Below the pieces are notes generated by a model. The model made no database searches and was not told the DNA's origin. It was given only the letters and a program-made list of their open reading frames with translations. A stretch of 64,000 bases of DNA from Methanobrevibacter sp. (GTDB taxonomy: Archaea > Methanobacteriota > Methanobacteria > Methanobacteriales > Methanobacteriaceae): the NCBI RefSeq assembly GCF_017940815.1, contig NZ_JAGAXX010000028.1, forward strand, positions 1 through 64,000, written 5' to 3'. The position numbers and the translations under genes were made by a program. Of this stretch, positions 1 to 13,100 are shown piece after piece; position 1 is the first letter of the stretch, and the number at the start of each line of letters is the position of its first letter.

Positions 1-562
1 ACGTAGAGTACGTGATACATGGAAAGAAAAATCCTGGTATACTATTAAAACACCAGTGAACTTTGAAGATAAAGAAATTGGAGAAACTCCAGCAAAAGAT
101 CCAGAACTTCTCATTGGAAGAGGCGTAGAAGTTACCATGAGGGAATTAACCGGAGACTTCTCAAAACAATACATCAAACTCAGGTTTGAAATTGACAATG
201 TGGCAGGAACTGTCGCAAACACCAAATTCACAGGTCACAAAACCACTACTGATTACGTAAGAAGCATGATCAGAAGAGGAACTTCCAGAATCGACGCTTC
301 CGCAGTAGTAAAAACAAAAGATGACCGCAAATTAAAACTTCAAGTTTTAGCAGTAACCATCAGAAGAGCTAAATCTTCCCAACAAAGATACATGAGAAAA
401 ACCATTGAAGATTTACTCATCGAAGCAGCTGCTGAAAAATCATTTGATGAATTAGTAAATGTATGTGTCAACGGTAAATTGGCATCTGAAATTTACCACA
501 ACGCTAAAAAAATCTACCCTCTCAAAAGAGTGGAAATCATCAAAAGTAAAGTAATCAAATAG
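1..562 (+). CDS. rps3ae: Small ribosomal subunit protein S3Ae, 5' end missing
   Basis: This is the archaeal/eukaryotic-type protein eS1 (S3Ae) of the 30S subunit, which sits near the mRNA exit region. The frame is open from base 2, upstream of an internal GTG at 56, and reads RRVRDTWKEKSWYTIKTP, which matches the conserved N-terminus of the family. Only a handful of N-terminal residues, including the start codon, therefore lie outside the window. Other conserved features are ELLIGRGVEVTMREL near the middle and a basic C-terminus ending KRVEIIKSKVIK. The product is full length at its C-terminus. The stop TAG lies in the loop of a perfect 9-bp hairpin followed by eight T residues, so transcription probably ends here. 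Neighbouring ribosomal genes, if any, are upstream of the window. The identification is secure. Confidence 0.96.
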   Translation, partial: RRVRDTWKEKSWYTIKTPVNFEDKEIGETPAKDPELLIGRGVEVTMRELTGDFSKQYIKLRFEIDNVAGTVANTKFTGHKTTTDYVRSMIRRGTSRIDASAVVKTKDDRKLKLQVLAVTIRRAKSSQQRYMRKTIEDLLIEAAAEKSFDELVNVCVNGKLASEIYHNAKKIYPLKRVEIIKSKVIK

Positions 563-589
563 GATTACTTTTCTAATTTTCTTTTTTTT
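548..589 (+). terminator. Hairpin plus T-run ending rps3ae
   Basis: Arms AAAGTAATC (548-556) and GATTACTTT (563-571) pair perfectly over 9 bp around the loop AAATAG, which carries the TAG stop codon. Eight T residues follow at 582-589. Confidence 0.75.
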
Positions 590-882
590 CTTTGAACAAT
601 AATTTTATATGTGCTCTTTTTTTCTAAATCCTGTTCTTATTTTAATAATATTTGTCTAACAACTATTCTAAATTTTGATATAGTTTTCATGCCCATTATT
701 GAGGTTTTTTAAAAAATTTTTGTATATTATTTCTGGATTTCACTGGGTAAACACTGGATTTTCATCAATTAAGTTAAATATTATTTAGTAATTTTCATTT
801 TTGATAGTAATTTTATATAATATTTCAATTTTTGATATTTGCTGTATAATATGTAGTGTGAAAAGCATTATTCTTTAAAGAT

Positions 883-896
883 TTAGGCATGCCTAA
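883..896. promoter_or_regulatory. 14-bp perfect palindrome, possible operator
   Basis: TTAGGCATGCCTAA is identical to its reverse complement. It is relatively GC-rich inside AT-rich DNA and lies about 140 bp upstream of the TATA-like box of the giant adhesin gene. Binding by a regulator is inferred only. Confidence 0.35.
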
Positions 897-957
897 TTGC
901 ATAGTCACCTAAACAATTAAGCATAAACTAAATTAACTAAATTTTATGGGCAATTTT

Positions 958-973
958 ATGAACATATGTTCAT
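958..973. promoter_or_regulatory. 16-bp perfect palindrome, possible operator
   Basis: ATGAACATATGTTCAT is a perfect 16-bp palindrome centred 75 bp downstream of the first palindrome and about 60 bp upstream of the TATA-like box. It may be an operator for the adhesin gene. No regulator gene is adjacent. Confidence 0.35.
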
Positions 974-1034
974 ATTTGATTTTAATTATTTGTATTTTTT
1001 TAAATTTTTCCTTATTATTGATTAAAGTAAAACA

Positions 1035-1101
1035 TTTATATTATGATAATCTAAAATAAATATCACGGTAAACTCTCCATGTAATAAATGTGGAGGAGGT
1101 G
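1035..1101 (+). promoter_or_regulatory. Promoter, leader hairpin and strong RBS of adhesin 1
   Basis: A TATA-like TTTATATTA at 1035-1043 predicts transcription from about 1065. The leader contains CTCCAT (1075-1080) able to pair with GTGGAG (1090-1095). That stem covers the first half of an unusually strong ribosome-binding site, GGAGGAGGTG (1092-1101), which lies 4 bases before ATG 1106. The hairpin could tune initiation; this is inferred from pairing alone. Confidence 0.5.
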
Positions 1102-1105
1102 TATT

Positions 1106-4100
1106 ATGAACATGAAAGAGATATTAATAATAAGTTTACTCATATGTGTTATTTTCTCAATATCTGCAGTATCTGCTGTGGATGTCGATGTAAACGACAC
1201 AGATGATACAATATTGACAGCACAGGAAGATACTGATGTTGTCGCTCAAAGTAATGATCTTTCATCATATCCACTCTCCAATACTAACGAAACGGTGCTG
1301 GGGGATGATGGCGCAGGATCATTCACAGAGCTTAACGAAGCAATTAACGGTGACCCAACATTAACAGAGGTCACATTAACAAAAGATTATAAATACAATG
1401 CTACTTCAGATTCAGGGTTACCTTATGGAATCCAAATTAATAGAAACTTGATTATTAACGGTAACGGCCATATAATTGACGGGGATAATGCTAAAAATGT
1501 ATTTTATTTGGCTGGTCTTAGAACTCCTATTGATGTAACATTGAATAATATTACATTTGTCAATGCACATTATACAGGTATTGTTACTTCTGGTGCTATT
1601 TACAGTTTTAATAATGTTAATGCATTGGAAATTAATGATTGTAATTTTATTAATAATTCAGGTAATGCTTATGGAGGGGCAATCTATGCCATGAATTATA
1701 ATTCTTTAATTATTAATAATTCCAATTTCACCAATAACAGTGCTGCCGCTGCAGGTGGATCAATATATACTACTGCCAGAACAGGAAGCACATCAATTAC
1801 TAATTGTAATTTCAATGATGATGTGGCAGAGGGTGTTGACTCCATGATGGGTGAGAAGATTGGTGATGCAGGTTCAATATATGTGTCTGCACCTAATACT
1901 GTAATTGATACAGTTAATATTAATAATGCTTATGCTTATGCTGAAGGTGGTGCTATATTTGTTAGTGCTAGTTGTTCTAACTCAAGACTTACCAATGTGA
2001 ACATTACCAATTCTAAAGTTAATAGGAATGGTGGTGCTATCATGGTCAGGTCAATGACTTCTGATGTTACTTTGGAAAATATATACTTATATAATAATAC
2101 TGCTATGAATGGTGGTGCAATATACTTAGCTAGTGGAACTCCTATGAATCATATTACTGCTGTTAATAATACTGCTACTAGTTATGGTGGTGCACTATAT
2201 TTATATGCTAGAGGCAGTCTTGGTGGTAATGCATTAAGTGACTCTACTTTCATCAATAATACTGCGAATATTGATGGAGGTGCACTATATTTAGCAGGTA
2301 GTAATGGTAATCTGATTAATGTAACTTTCATTAATAATAGTGCTAGTGGTGATGCTGGTGCATTAAGAGTACAAGGTACTTACTGGGGAGTTTATAATAG
2401 TACCTTTACTGATAATACTGCAGGTACTGATGAGGATACTACTGGTAATGGTGGTGCAATTATGTGGGATGGACATAATGGTATCATTGATAATGTTACA
2501 TTTACAAGCAATAATGCTACCAATCGTGGTGGTGCAGTATTTATACAAAACTGTGATAATGTAACTATTGCCAACAGTAGATTTAATGATAACTTTGCTA
2601 ATATTAATGGTGGTGCAGTTGAGTTCTATAAGTATGCTCTTAATGGTATTATAGTAAACTCCACTTTTAATGATAATATAGCTAATAGATCTGGTGGTGC
2701 TGTATATTGGTATGGTGACACTGGTGAAATTATTAACGTTAGCTTCACTGGAAATAAGGCTTTAGGTAATGTGATGGCACCTAGTTCATATGGTGATAAT
2801 ACCACTGGAGGTGATGGTGGTGCTATTATGTGGACTGGTCAAAATGGTATTGTGGACAATTGTACTTTCACTGATAACTATGCATCTCAACGTGGTGGAG
2901 CAGTATTCCTGCAAGGTAGTGTAGATGGTGATTGTATCAACACTACTTTCAGCTCATGTGACTTCATCAGTAATGAGGCAGGTTTGAATGGTGGTGCGAT
3001 TGACTGGCACGAATGTGCTCACGATGGTCTGGTCACCATGTCCAACTTTAGGGATAATATTGCTGCATCAAATGGTGGTGCAATATTCTGGGATGGTCAC
3101 AATGGTAGAATATTACATTCCAACTTTACTAACAACTCAGCTAACGGACTGATTACTGATACTCATGGTAACTTTGGTGATGGTGGTGCAATAATATGGT
3201 CTGGTATCAACGGTACTGTTGATGACTGTAGATTCATTGACAATAACGCATCACAACGTGGTGGTGGAGTATTCCTGCAAAACTGTACTCACGGCAACTG
3301 TACCAACACAACATTTTCACATGTTTACTTTGAAAATAACTATGCCGGAGTCAACGGTGGTGCTATTGACTGGCACAAAGGTGCTCAAAATGGGCACGTT
3401 AAATATGGAGTATTTGTAAACAACACCGCTAACAGATCAGGTGGTGCAGTATTCTGGTTCGGTACTGTTGGTGAGATATCAAACTCCAACTTCACAGGAA
3501 ACAAGGCTTTAGGTAATGTGATGTATGAAAACTCATTTGGAATTAACACTACCGGGGGTCATGGTGGTGCAATCATGTGGACTGGTGCTAATGGTGTCAT
3601 TGATAATTGTACTTTTGATGAAAACAGGGCTAAAGTTAACGGTGGGGCTATATTCATGCAAGGAAGTACCGAAGGTAACTGTAGTAATTTGATAGTTTCA
3701 AATGGTATCTTTAATGATAACTTTGCTGGTGTTAACGGTGGTGCTGTTGACTGGTATAAAGGTGCTCATGACTGTGTTTTAGAGAATGCTACTTTCAACA
3801 ATAACATTGCTAACCGTTCAGGTGGTGCTGTATTCTGGTACGGTGAACATGGTACCATTAAGAATGCGTCATTCACAAACAACCAGGCATTAGGTCTTGT
3901 GAATGCATCAAGCTCATACGGTTTCAACACTACCGGAGGTGACGGTGGTGCGGTCATGTGGACAGGATCCAACGGTATTGTTGACGGATGTAATTTCACA
4001 AACAACTATGCTGCAGCCCGTGGTGGAGCAATATTCCTGCAGGGAAGTGTTGAAGGAAACTGTACAAACGTAACAGTCAGCAATTCCAATTTCGAGCAAA

Positions 4101-7100
4101 ACAAGGCAGAAACCAATGGTGGAGCTGTCAACTTCTTCAGAGGAGCTGTCAATGGAAGAATATTAAACTCAACATTCCAGTCAAATGAGGCAATCACAGG
4201 TATAGGTGGTGCGGTAGTTTGGAGAGGATACAACGGAACTATCGACGGCGCAACATTTGATGACAACACAGCATACGCAGCTGATGCAGGTGCTGCATAT
4301 ATCGAAGGTGACTCATGTAAACTTCTCAACACTGTATTCGACGATAACCTTGCAGGTGACGATGGTGGAGCTGTATATTGGACCGGTAACTATGGTAAGA
4401 TATACAATTTAACCGCTAACCGCAACCAGGGTATCAGTGCAGGCACATCCCACTCCAAAGGAGGAACCATAATTGTAACAGGTTCAAACATGACAATTGA
4501 CTTGGTTGAGGTTAGAAACGGTTACGCCGAAGTTGAAGGTGGAGGACTGTTCCTCACAGGTAACAATGTAAACATTACCAATGTTCAATTCTATGATTGT
4601 ACTGTTAATGATGTTTCTTCAGATAATATTGGTGGAGCATTGGACATTATCGGAAACAACACCCGCCTCATAAACGCAACCATTGAAGGTTCAGATGCAA
4701 TGTATGGTGGTGCAATTGACTGGGCAGGTAACGACGGTTATGCCTGCAACATCCATGTAAATAACAATCGCGCAACTGAAGATGGTGCTGCATTGAGAAT
4801 CGTTGGGGAACGTTTTGAAATAGAAAATTCATCATTCAATGATAATGAAGCAGGTGACGACGGTGGTGCAATATACTGGTTAGGTAATGACGGTATTGCA
4901 AGAAACCTCACATTCTACGACAATAAAGGTATCAGTTCAGGTGATTCATCATCAAATGGTGGTACCATGGCAATCATCGGTTCAAATATCTCAATTGAAG
5001 ATTCAAGCTTCAAGAAAACTTCTGCAGAAATTGCAGGTGGAGCAATTTTCGTAACAGGTAATAACGTAAACATTACAGGATCCTCCTTTGAGGATTGTAG
5101 TGTTTCAATGGATAAGGTCATTACCGGAAAAGACTATACTACTGGTGGTGGAACAATCTATATTTTAGGTAACGACACCCATATCATGAATTGTACCTTT
5201 GATGATGCCCACGGTAAAGAAGGTGGAGCAGTTTATGTGGATGGTAGAAATGCGGTTATAGATAATGCAACAACCAGTAACAGTTATGCCTTAAATGGTG
5301 GAGCGTTTTATATCAATGGTGTAAACGCTACAATTTCCAATTCAAATATCAGTTCATCTTCCGTTACTCAGAAAGGAGGAGCAATTTATATTAATGGTGT
5401 AAATGCATCCGTCATAAATTCAACTTTCAACAATACCTATGCAACATCTGGAACTTATGGCAGTGATAATTTAGGTGGGGCTATATATATTAAAGGTAAT
5501 TATGCTAATATTATAGGTTCTGAATTTGAGGACGCAGGTGCTTATCAAGGTGGTGCGCTTTACTTGGATGGTAACTATGCTAATGTTACCGGATCTTCTG
5601 TAAAAGGAGCTTACGCTTATATTGATGGTGGTGCGCTGTATTCCACAGGTTCATATTCAAATATATACTACTCCAATTTCACAAGCAATGAAGCTAGAGG
5701 TGACGGAGGAGCTATGTACTGGTTTGGTGGAAAAAATTCAGTAAACAACACCATAATCGGTTGTATATTCTTAGAAAATGTTGCTTATGCAAACTCCAAT
5801 TCAAACACCAGAGGTGGAGGTGCTATCTATTGGTCTGAAGGAGGATATTACGGCACTATTAAAGATTCTCAATTTATCAATAACTCCGTTCAATCATCAA
5901 CTAAAGCAGATGGTGGGGCTATTCTATGGGATAAATGTCATTATGCATTAATTGATAATTGTATTTTTGATGGAGACTATATTACCACAACTAATACTGG
6001 TAATGTTTGGATTCAAGGTGGAGCAATCTATATGAGAGCCTATGATCCATACACTATCAGTAATTCCAAATTCATAAATTGTTATTCTGAAAAAGAAGCC
6101 GGCGCATTATATATTCAGTCTAATAATAATGTACGCGAAATTTTTATTGTAAATACCACATTTGAGAATAATGTCGCTCAAGCTATCGGTCAGAATTCCA
6201 ACGGTGGTGGAGCGGTTCAAGTTAAAGAATGCGACTTTGCAGTATTCCAAAACGTAACTTTCAGGAATAACACTGCAAATCAAGGTGGTGCAGTCACTGT
6301 TTTAGAGACTAGAACAAATATACAATTCATTAATTGTACTTTTGATAACAATAAGGCTACCAACGGTAACGGTGGAAGTATCTGGGCTAATAAGCTATTC
6401 TACATATACAACACAACAATTGCCAACAGCACTGCATCTGACAATGGTGGTGGATTATACACTATCGCTGATATGACTTATAATAATATAACATTCATTA
6501 ATAACACTGCTACATATGGTGGAGGGTTGTATTGGAATAAGGCAAACATTAAGATTCAGAACATGAAATTTATAAATAACACTGGACTTGAAAGAGCAGG
6601 TGCTATTTATATCACCACCAATGGTGTAAACATTCAAAATGTCTCCATGACCGGCAACAAGGCATTTGTAGGTTCAGCAATCTGGGCTGATAAGGACATC
6701 GATTTAATTGATGTTTACCTGATGGAAAATCAGGCTAATTCAAGTTCACTCGACATTGGTTTCGATGAGGACAGTGGAGAAATTGAAATCCTATTCAAGG
6801 GTAAGGACAAATACTTAAATGCCGTATACCTTAATGGAGGATGCAAATTATATTGTACCAATGTAACTTACTGGGACGAAAGCGGTGAAGTTAATTCCGG
6901 AGCAACCAGAACCCAGATAAATTCTTTAACTATTCAGGATATTCCGGAAGGAGGCCAAAACATTACAGTTAGAGTATATGGAGATAGCGGCATCTTGACC
7001 GAACAGTATATTTTAACTGATAATGACGGTAAAGTCTACTTGAATTTAGCAGAAGTTCTGCCTGGTGTTGACTATCATGAAGTTTATGTCGAGGCTGAAT

Positions 7101-10100
7101 TGAATGATGATACATATTACACTATAATAAAATCCACTACAAGATCCGCCTCCGAGGTCACTGCGTCTGCAAATAAAACCACATATCACTCAAATTCAAC
7201 TATTTATGCAAATGTGACTCAGGGAGCCACAGGTAATGTGTCAGTTTATCTTGAGGATGTTTTCCTTGGAAACATTACTTTAGATAATTCCAGGGGGTCC
7301 ATGGATATCTCCACTTTGATTGGAGATAGATATCTGCCGGCAGGCAATTACACCTTGTCAGTTGTTTACAACGGCAATGCCAAATATGATAAATCAAATA
7401 CAACTGCAATATTGGAAATAACTAAAATCACCCCTGTTATTTTACTTAATGTAACCGGCATAGGATATAATCTAGTTGTTTCAGCAATCGTAATGGATGG
7501 AGAATACGAAATTGCGGATGCGACCGGAAATGTAACCATTCAGGTTGAAGACAGAACTGCAACCATATTCTTAGGCAATGGTCAGGGAATGACTATCATT
7601 TACGGTCTTCCAATTGGAAACTATACCGTCAATACAACATATAATGGGGATAATAATTATTATAATGCCACTAATTCAACATTGGCTAACGTGTCTGAAA
7701 AAACACAGACCGTTCTTGTACTTGACGTGGATTCCGAAACAATCTACTACATTAATGAAACAGTTCCGATCAAGGTAACTATCCTTCCTGCAGGAGAAGG
7801 AAATGTCACACTTTACATTAACGGTGTGCCTCATGTATTGACCTTGCAAACCGTAGGCAATTCAACTTTCGTCGAATTCAATGCAACTGAGCTGAAAGAT
7901 GGAACAAACTATGTGTTTGCCACATATGACGGTACTTCAATATTCGCTCCGTCCTGGGCTGAAGATACATTTAATGTAATCAAATACAATGCTACCGTAG
8001 TGATAAGCACTGCAAACATCACTTCCGTAGACACTGAAGTTATAAACATCACTCTTCCTGAAGATGCAGAAGGAATATTAAACATAACAGTTAACGGCAC
8101 TTCATACTATGTTGAAATTATAAATGGAACTGCAACCCTGCCGTTATCAGGATTGAATGTTGGAGTATACAACGTAACTGCAGTCTTCAGTGAAGATAAG
8201 AAGTATTATGGTGCAGCTAACTCAACACTGTTCAATGTAACTAAGGCAACCCCAACATTGAATGTGACAGCTGCAAACATCACTGTCGGCGAAAATGCCA
8301 CAGTGACCGTTACATTACCTTCTGATGTTACCGGAAATGTGACCATCTATGTCGATGGCATAAACAAGGGAACAGTAAACATCACAAACGGTGTGGCTGT
8401 CCTAAACAACATATTCGGATTGAAAGTCGGACCTCATGAAGTAAATGTAACATACAACGGCAATGCAATATACACTTCTAAAGATAACAATGGAACAATA
8501 TTCCATGTATTGCCGATTGATGACTGGGAAATCGAATTAACTGTTGAACCGGGCAAATATGGTGAAAACACAACATTCACCGTAAAATTGCCGGAAGGCG
8601 TAACAGAAAATGTGACCTTGGAAATTGATGGAGTTAACTATACTGTAGTTTTAACAAACGGTGAAGGAGAATTGAAATTAAGCAACCTCTCAGCAGGACC
8701 ACACACAGTAACCGCATACTATCCTGGTGATGAGAACTACACCAACAAATCAACTACAGATGATTTCAGAATCGATCAGGCAACTCCAACAATTAACATT
8801 GAAGTAAATTCACCAGTTTTAGTTGGTGACAATGCTACAATAAACGTAACAGTATCAGGCAATGCAACCGGAAACGTAACAATATATGTGGACGGTCAAA
8901 TATTTGAAAGAACACTCACTAACGGTTCCGTTTCATTAAATGTAACAGGATTGGCTAGCGGAAACCATAATGTTGTGGTGTTCTACAAAGGAGATCAGAA
9001 CTACACTTCAAACATTAACTCAACTTCCTTAAGAGTTATTAAGAACAGTTCCGGAATGACAATTGTTGCAAGCCCTGAAAGCGTTGTTGCAGGCAAAAAC
9101 ACTACAATCACAGTCACAATGGCTGGAAATGAAACAGGCAATGTCATAATTGAGGTGAACGGAGTCAACTACACCGCTGCAATTAAAGACGGTGTTGCAG
9201 TATTGAATGTGACCTTGCCGGTTGGCGATTACACAGCTAAAGCGTACTACCTGGAAAATGACAAGTACAATGCGTCAACCAATACAAGCAATGAGTTCCA
9301 TGTCGTTGATAAGACTGTCGCTTGGGTAAATATCACTGTTGATTCAATTATTGAAATTGACAATAACCTGACTTTCACTGTGACTACCAACAGTAATGCT
9401 ACTTTGGTTGTTAAGGTGAATGGTGTTGAAATCACTCCTGTTGATGGTGTTTACAGCTTTAACGGCACTGTTGCCGGTAACTACACTATTACTGCTGAAG
9501 TTGCAGAAAATGACTACTACACTCAGGCTTCAAATTCAACAGTCTTTACAGTAATTAAACATAATTCAACTGTTTCAATAACTGTTGGTGAGGTCTATGA
9601 GATTGAATCTGACTTTAATATAACTATTACTAACAACACTGCTGTTGTTGTGATAATCAATGGTAAAGAATATCCAGTTGCTGACGGTAAGGTTGTTATT
9701 GACACTACTGAATTGGCTGCTGGTCACTACATTGTGACTGCTACTATTGCAGAAAACGATAAATATTATGCTAACAGCACTACCAAGGAATTCAATATCA
9801 TCAAGCACAATGCTACTATTGAAAGCGTTGTTGTGCCTACTGTTGATGTGGGATTAGGTAAAAACGCTACTATTACAGTGACTATGGGTAATGTAACCAG
9901 CGGATCTCTCATTATTGAGGTTGGCGGACACAACTACACTGTTGCAATCACTGATAATGTTGCAGTATTGAATGTGACCCTGCCTATTGGAGAATACACT
10001 GCCAAAGCATACTATCTTGGAGATGACAAGTACAACCCAGTAAATGCTACAAGTGACGAATTCACAGTCAAAGACAAAGAGATGCCAATAATTATCATCA

Positions 10101-13100
10101 ACGCTCCTGAAGTTGTTGAGGTTGACAATAATATCACATTCACAGTCACAAACTCAACTCCTGTAAACGTAACCGTAAACGGAGTGACTGTTGAGCTTAA
10201 AGACGGCAAGTACACTTACAATGCAACTGTTGCAGGAACTGCCACAATCATTGTAAGATCTGCTGAAACCGATGATTACTATGAAGGATTCAACTCAACT
10301 GCCGTAACTGTAATCAAGCATAACTCAACCGTAAGCATTGATGAGGTTCCAAATCACTTTGCAGGTGATGAATTCAATATAACTATTACAAATAATACAT
10401 CTGTTGTTGCGACAATCAACGGTAAGGAATATCCAGTTGCTGACGGCAAAGTGGTTGTTGACACTACCAAATTGCCTGCCGGAGAATACACAGTCACAGC
10501 CACAGTATATGAGAATGACAAATATTATGGAAACAGCTCAACTGTTTCATTCAATATCACAAAACGTGCCTCAAGCGTAAATATCACTGTAGACTCACAA
10601 TATTACGTTGGAGACATATTCAATATTACAATTGAAAACAATACTGCTGTTAATGTAACCATTAACGGTAAATCATACTTAATTGATACAAATGGAAATA
10701 TCATAATTGATACAAGCAAATTGCCTGCTGGTGAATACATAGTATCCGCTAGCGTGGCTGAAAATGACAAGTACTTTGCAAATGCAACTTCAAAAACATT
10801 CAACATTGTCAAAAAGGCATCAGACTTAACAATTGTTGCAGCTCCTGAAAGCGTTGTTGTAGGCAAGAACACTACAATAACAGTCACTATGGCAAACAAT
10901 GAAACCGGTAGTGTAATCATAGAAGTGAATGGAGTCAACTACACTGTTGCAATCACAGATCATGTCGCTCAATTGAATGTGGCCCTGCCTGCCGGCGACT
11001 ACACAGCTAAGGCATACTACTCAGGTGACGATTACTACAATGCATCCAATAATGCAAGCAACACTTTCCATGTTGTTGACAAGACCGTCGCTTGGGTAAA
11101 TATCACTGCTCCAACCAGTGTTGAGATTGACAATAACATTACATTCACAGTCACAACAAACAGCAATGCTACATTAGTTGTTAAAGTGAATGGTGTTGAA
11201 ATCACTCCTGTTGGAGGCGTTTACAGCTTCAACGGCACTGTTGCAGGAAACTACACTATAACTGCTGAGGTTGCTGAAAACGATTACTACACTGCTGCTG
11301 AAAACTCCACAGCATTCACAGTTTACAAACATGCAAGTGAAATCGAAAGCGTTGTTGTAACTCCTGTAACTGCAGTGGACGGTCATAATACCACAATAAC
11401 AGTTACAATGGCTAATGCTGAAACCGGCAGTGTCCTAATTGAAGTAAATGGACTTAACTACACTGTACCTATCAAAGAAGGTGTGGCAACTTTAACAGTT
11501 ACATTACCTGTCGGTGACTACACTGCTAAAGTATACTACCCAGGTGATGACAAGTACAATGATACCAATGCTCAAAGCGATGCATTCCACGTAATCAACA
11601 AGACAGTTGCTACTGTGGTCATTACAGCTGATAACATCATTGAAATCGACAATAACTTGACATTCACTGTCACAACTAACAGTAACGCTACACTGGTCGT
11701 TAAAGTGAATGGTGTTGAAGTTGTTAAAGGTGCAGATGACAAATACAGATTCAACGGCACTGTTGCAGGCAACTACACTATAACCGCTGAAGTTGCTGAA
11801 AACGATTACTACACTGCTGCAGTTAACTTCACAGCATTCACAGTGATCAAGCATAACTCCACTGTAGCTATTGATGTTGGTTCAGTATATGAGATTGAAT
11901 CTAACTTTGATATAATTATTACAAATAATACTGCTGCTGTTGTAACAATCAACGGTAAAGAGTATGCTGTTGTTGACGGCAAAGTCAATGTAAACACTGC
12001 AGAATTGCCTGCAGGACACTACATTGTAACTGCTACAATCGCTGAAAACGATAAGTATTATGCTAACAGCACTACTAAAGAGTTTGACATCATCAAACAC
12101 AATGCTACAATTGAAAGCATTGCTGTTCCTGATGTTGATGTTGTTGTTGGCAAGAACGCTACAATTACAGTTACAATGGGCAATGTAACCAGTGGATCTG
12201 TCATCATCGAGGTTGGCGGACACAACTACACTGTCCCTATTGTTGATAAGGTTGCTCAATTGAATGTGACATTACCTGTCGGCACATACACAGCTAAAGC
12301 TTACTTCACTGGCGATGACAAGTACAACCCAGTGAATGCAACAAGCGCTGAATTCAATGTGGTCAATAAAACAACCGCTACAGTGATTATCACAGCGGAC
12401 AACATTATTGAAATCGACAATAACCTGACATTCACAGTCACTACAAACAGCAATGCTACTTTGGTCGTCAAAGTGAATGGCGTTGAAATCACTCCTGTTG
12501 ATGGTGTTTACAGCTTCAACGGCACTGTTGCTGGTAACTACACTATAACTGCTGAGGTTGGCGAAAACGATTACTACACTGCTGCTTCAAATTCAACAAT
12601 GTTTACTGTAATCAAACACAACTCCACAGTCAAAGTGGATGAAGTTCCTGGCCACTATGTCGGTGACGACTTCGAAATAACCTTGACAAACAACACTGCA
12701 GCTGTTGTGACAATCAACGGCAAAGAATACGCAGTTAAAAACGGCAAGGTTGTTATTGATACAACAGCTCTTCCTGCTGGTGAATACACTGTTACAGCTA
12801 CAGTATATGAAAATGATAAGTATTATGGAAACAGCTCAACTGTTTCATTCAATATCACAAAACGTGCCTCAAGCGTAAATGTGACTGCAGACCCAATCAA
12901 TGTAAATGAAACTGCAGTAATAGACATTACAGGTCCAAGTGACTTTAACGGTACTGCTATCGTTAATGTGGATGGCATGAACTACAGCGTTGCATTGACA
13001 AACGGTGTGGGCCAACTCAGAATCAACGGACTTGCTAACGGCACATATGACATTAACGTAACTTACTTAGAAAATGACAATTATCTCCAAAGCGTCAACG

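Larger units (their letters stand above)
590..1105. other. Long AT-rich gap upstream of the first giant adhesin
   Basis: No convincing gene was seen in these roughly 500 bases. They hold two perfect palindromes (883-896 and 958-973), a TATA-like box at about 1035-1043 and a 5' leader hairpin (1075-1095). Everything else is very AT-rich with frequent stops in all frames. Confidence 0.6.

Noticed and set aside
1088-1105. ATG at 1088 as start of adhesin 1
   Set aside because: It lies upstream of and overlaps the strong GGAGGAGGTG signal and would put six extra residues (MWRRCI) before the signal peptide.
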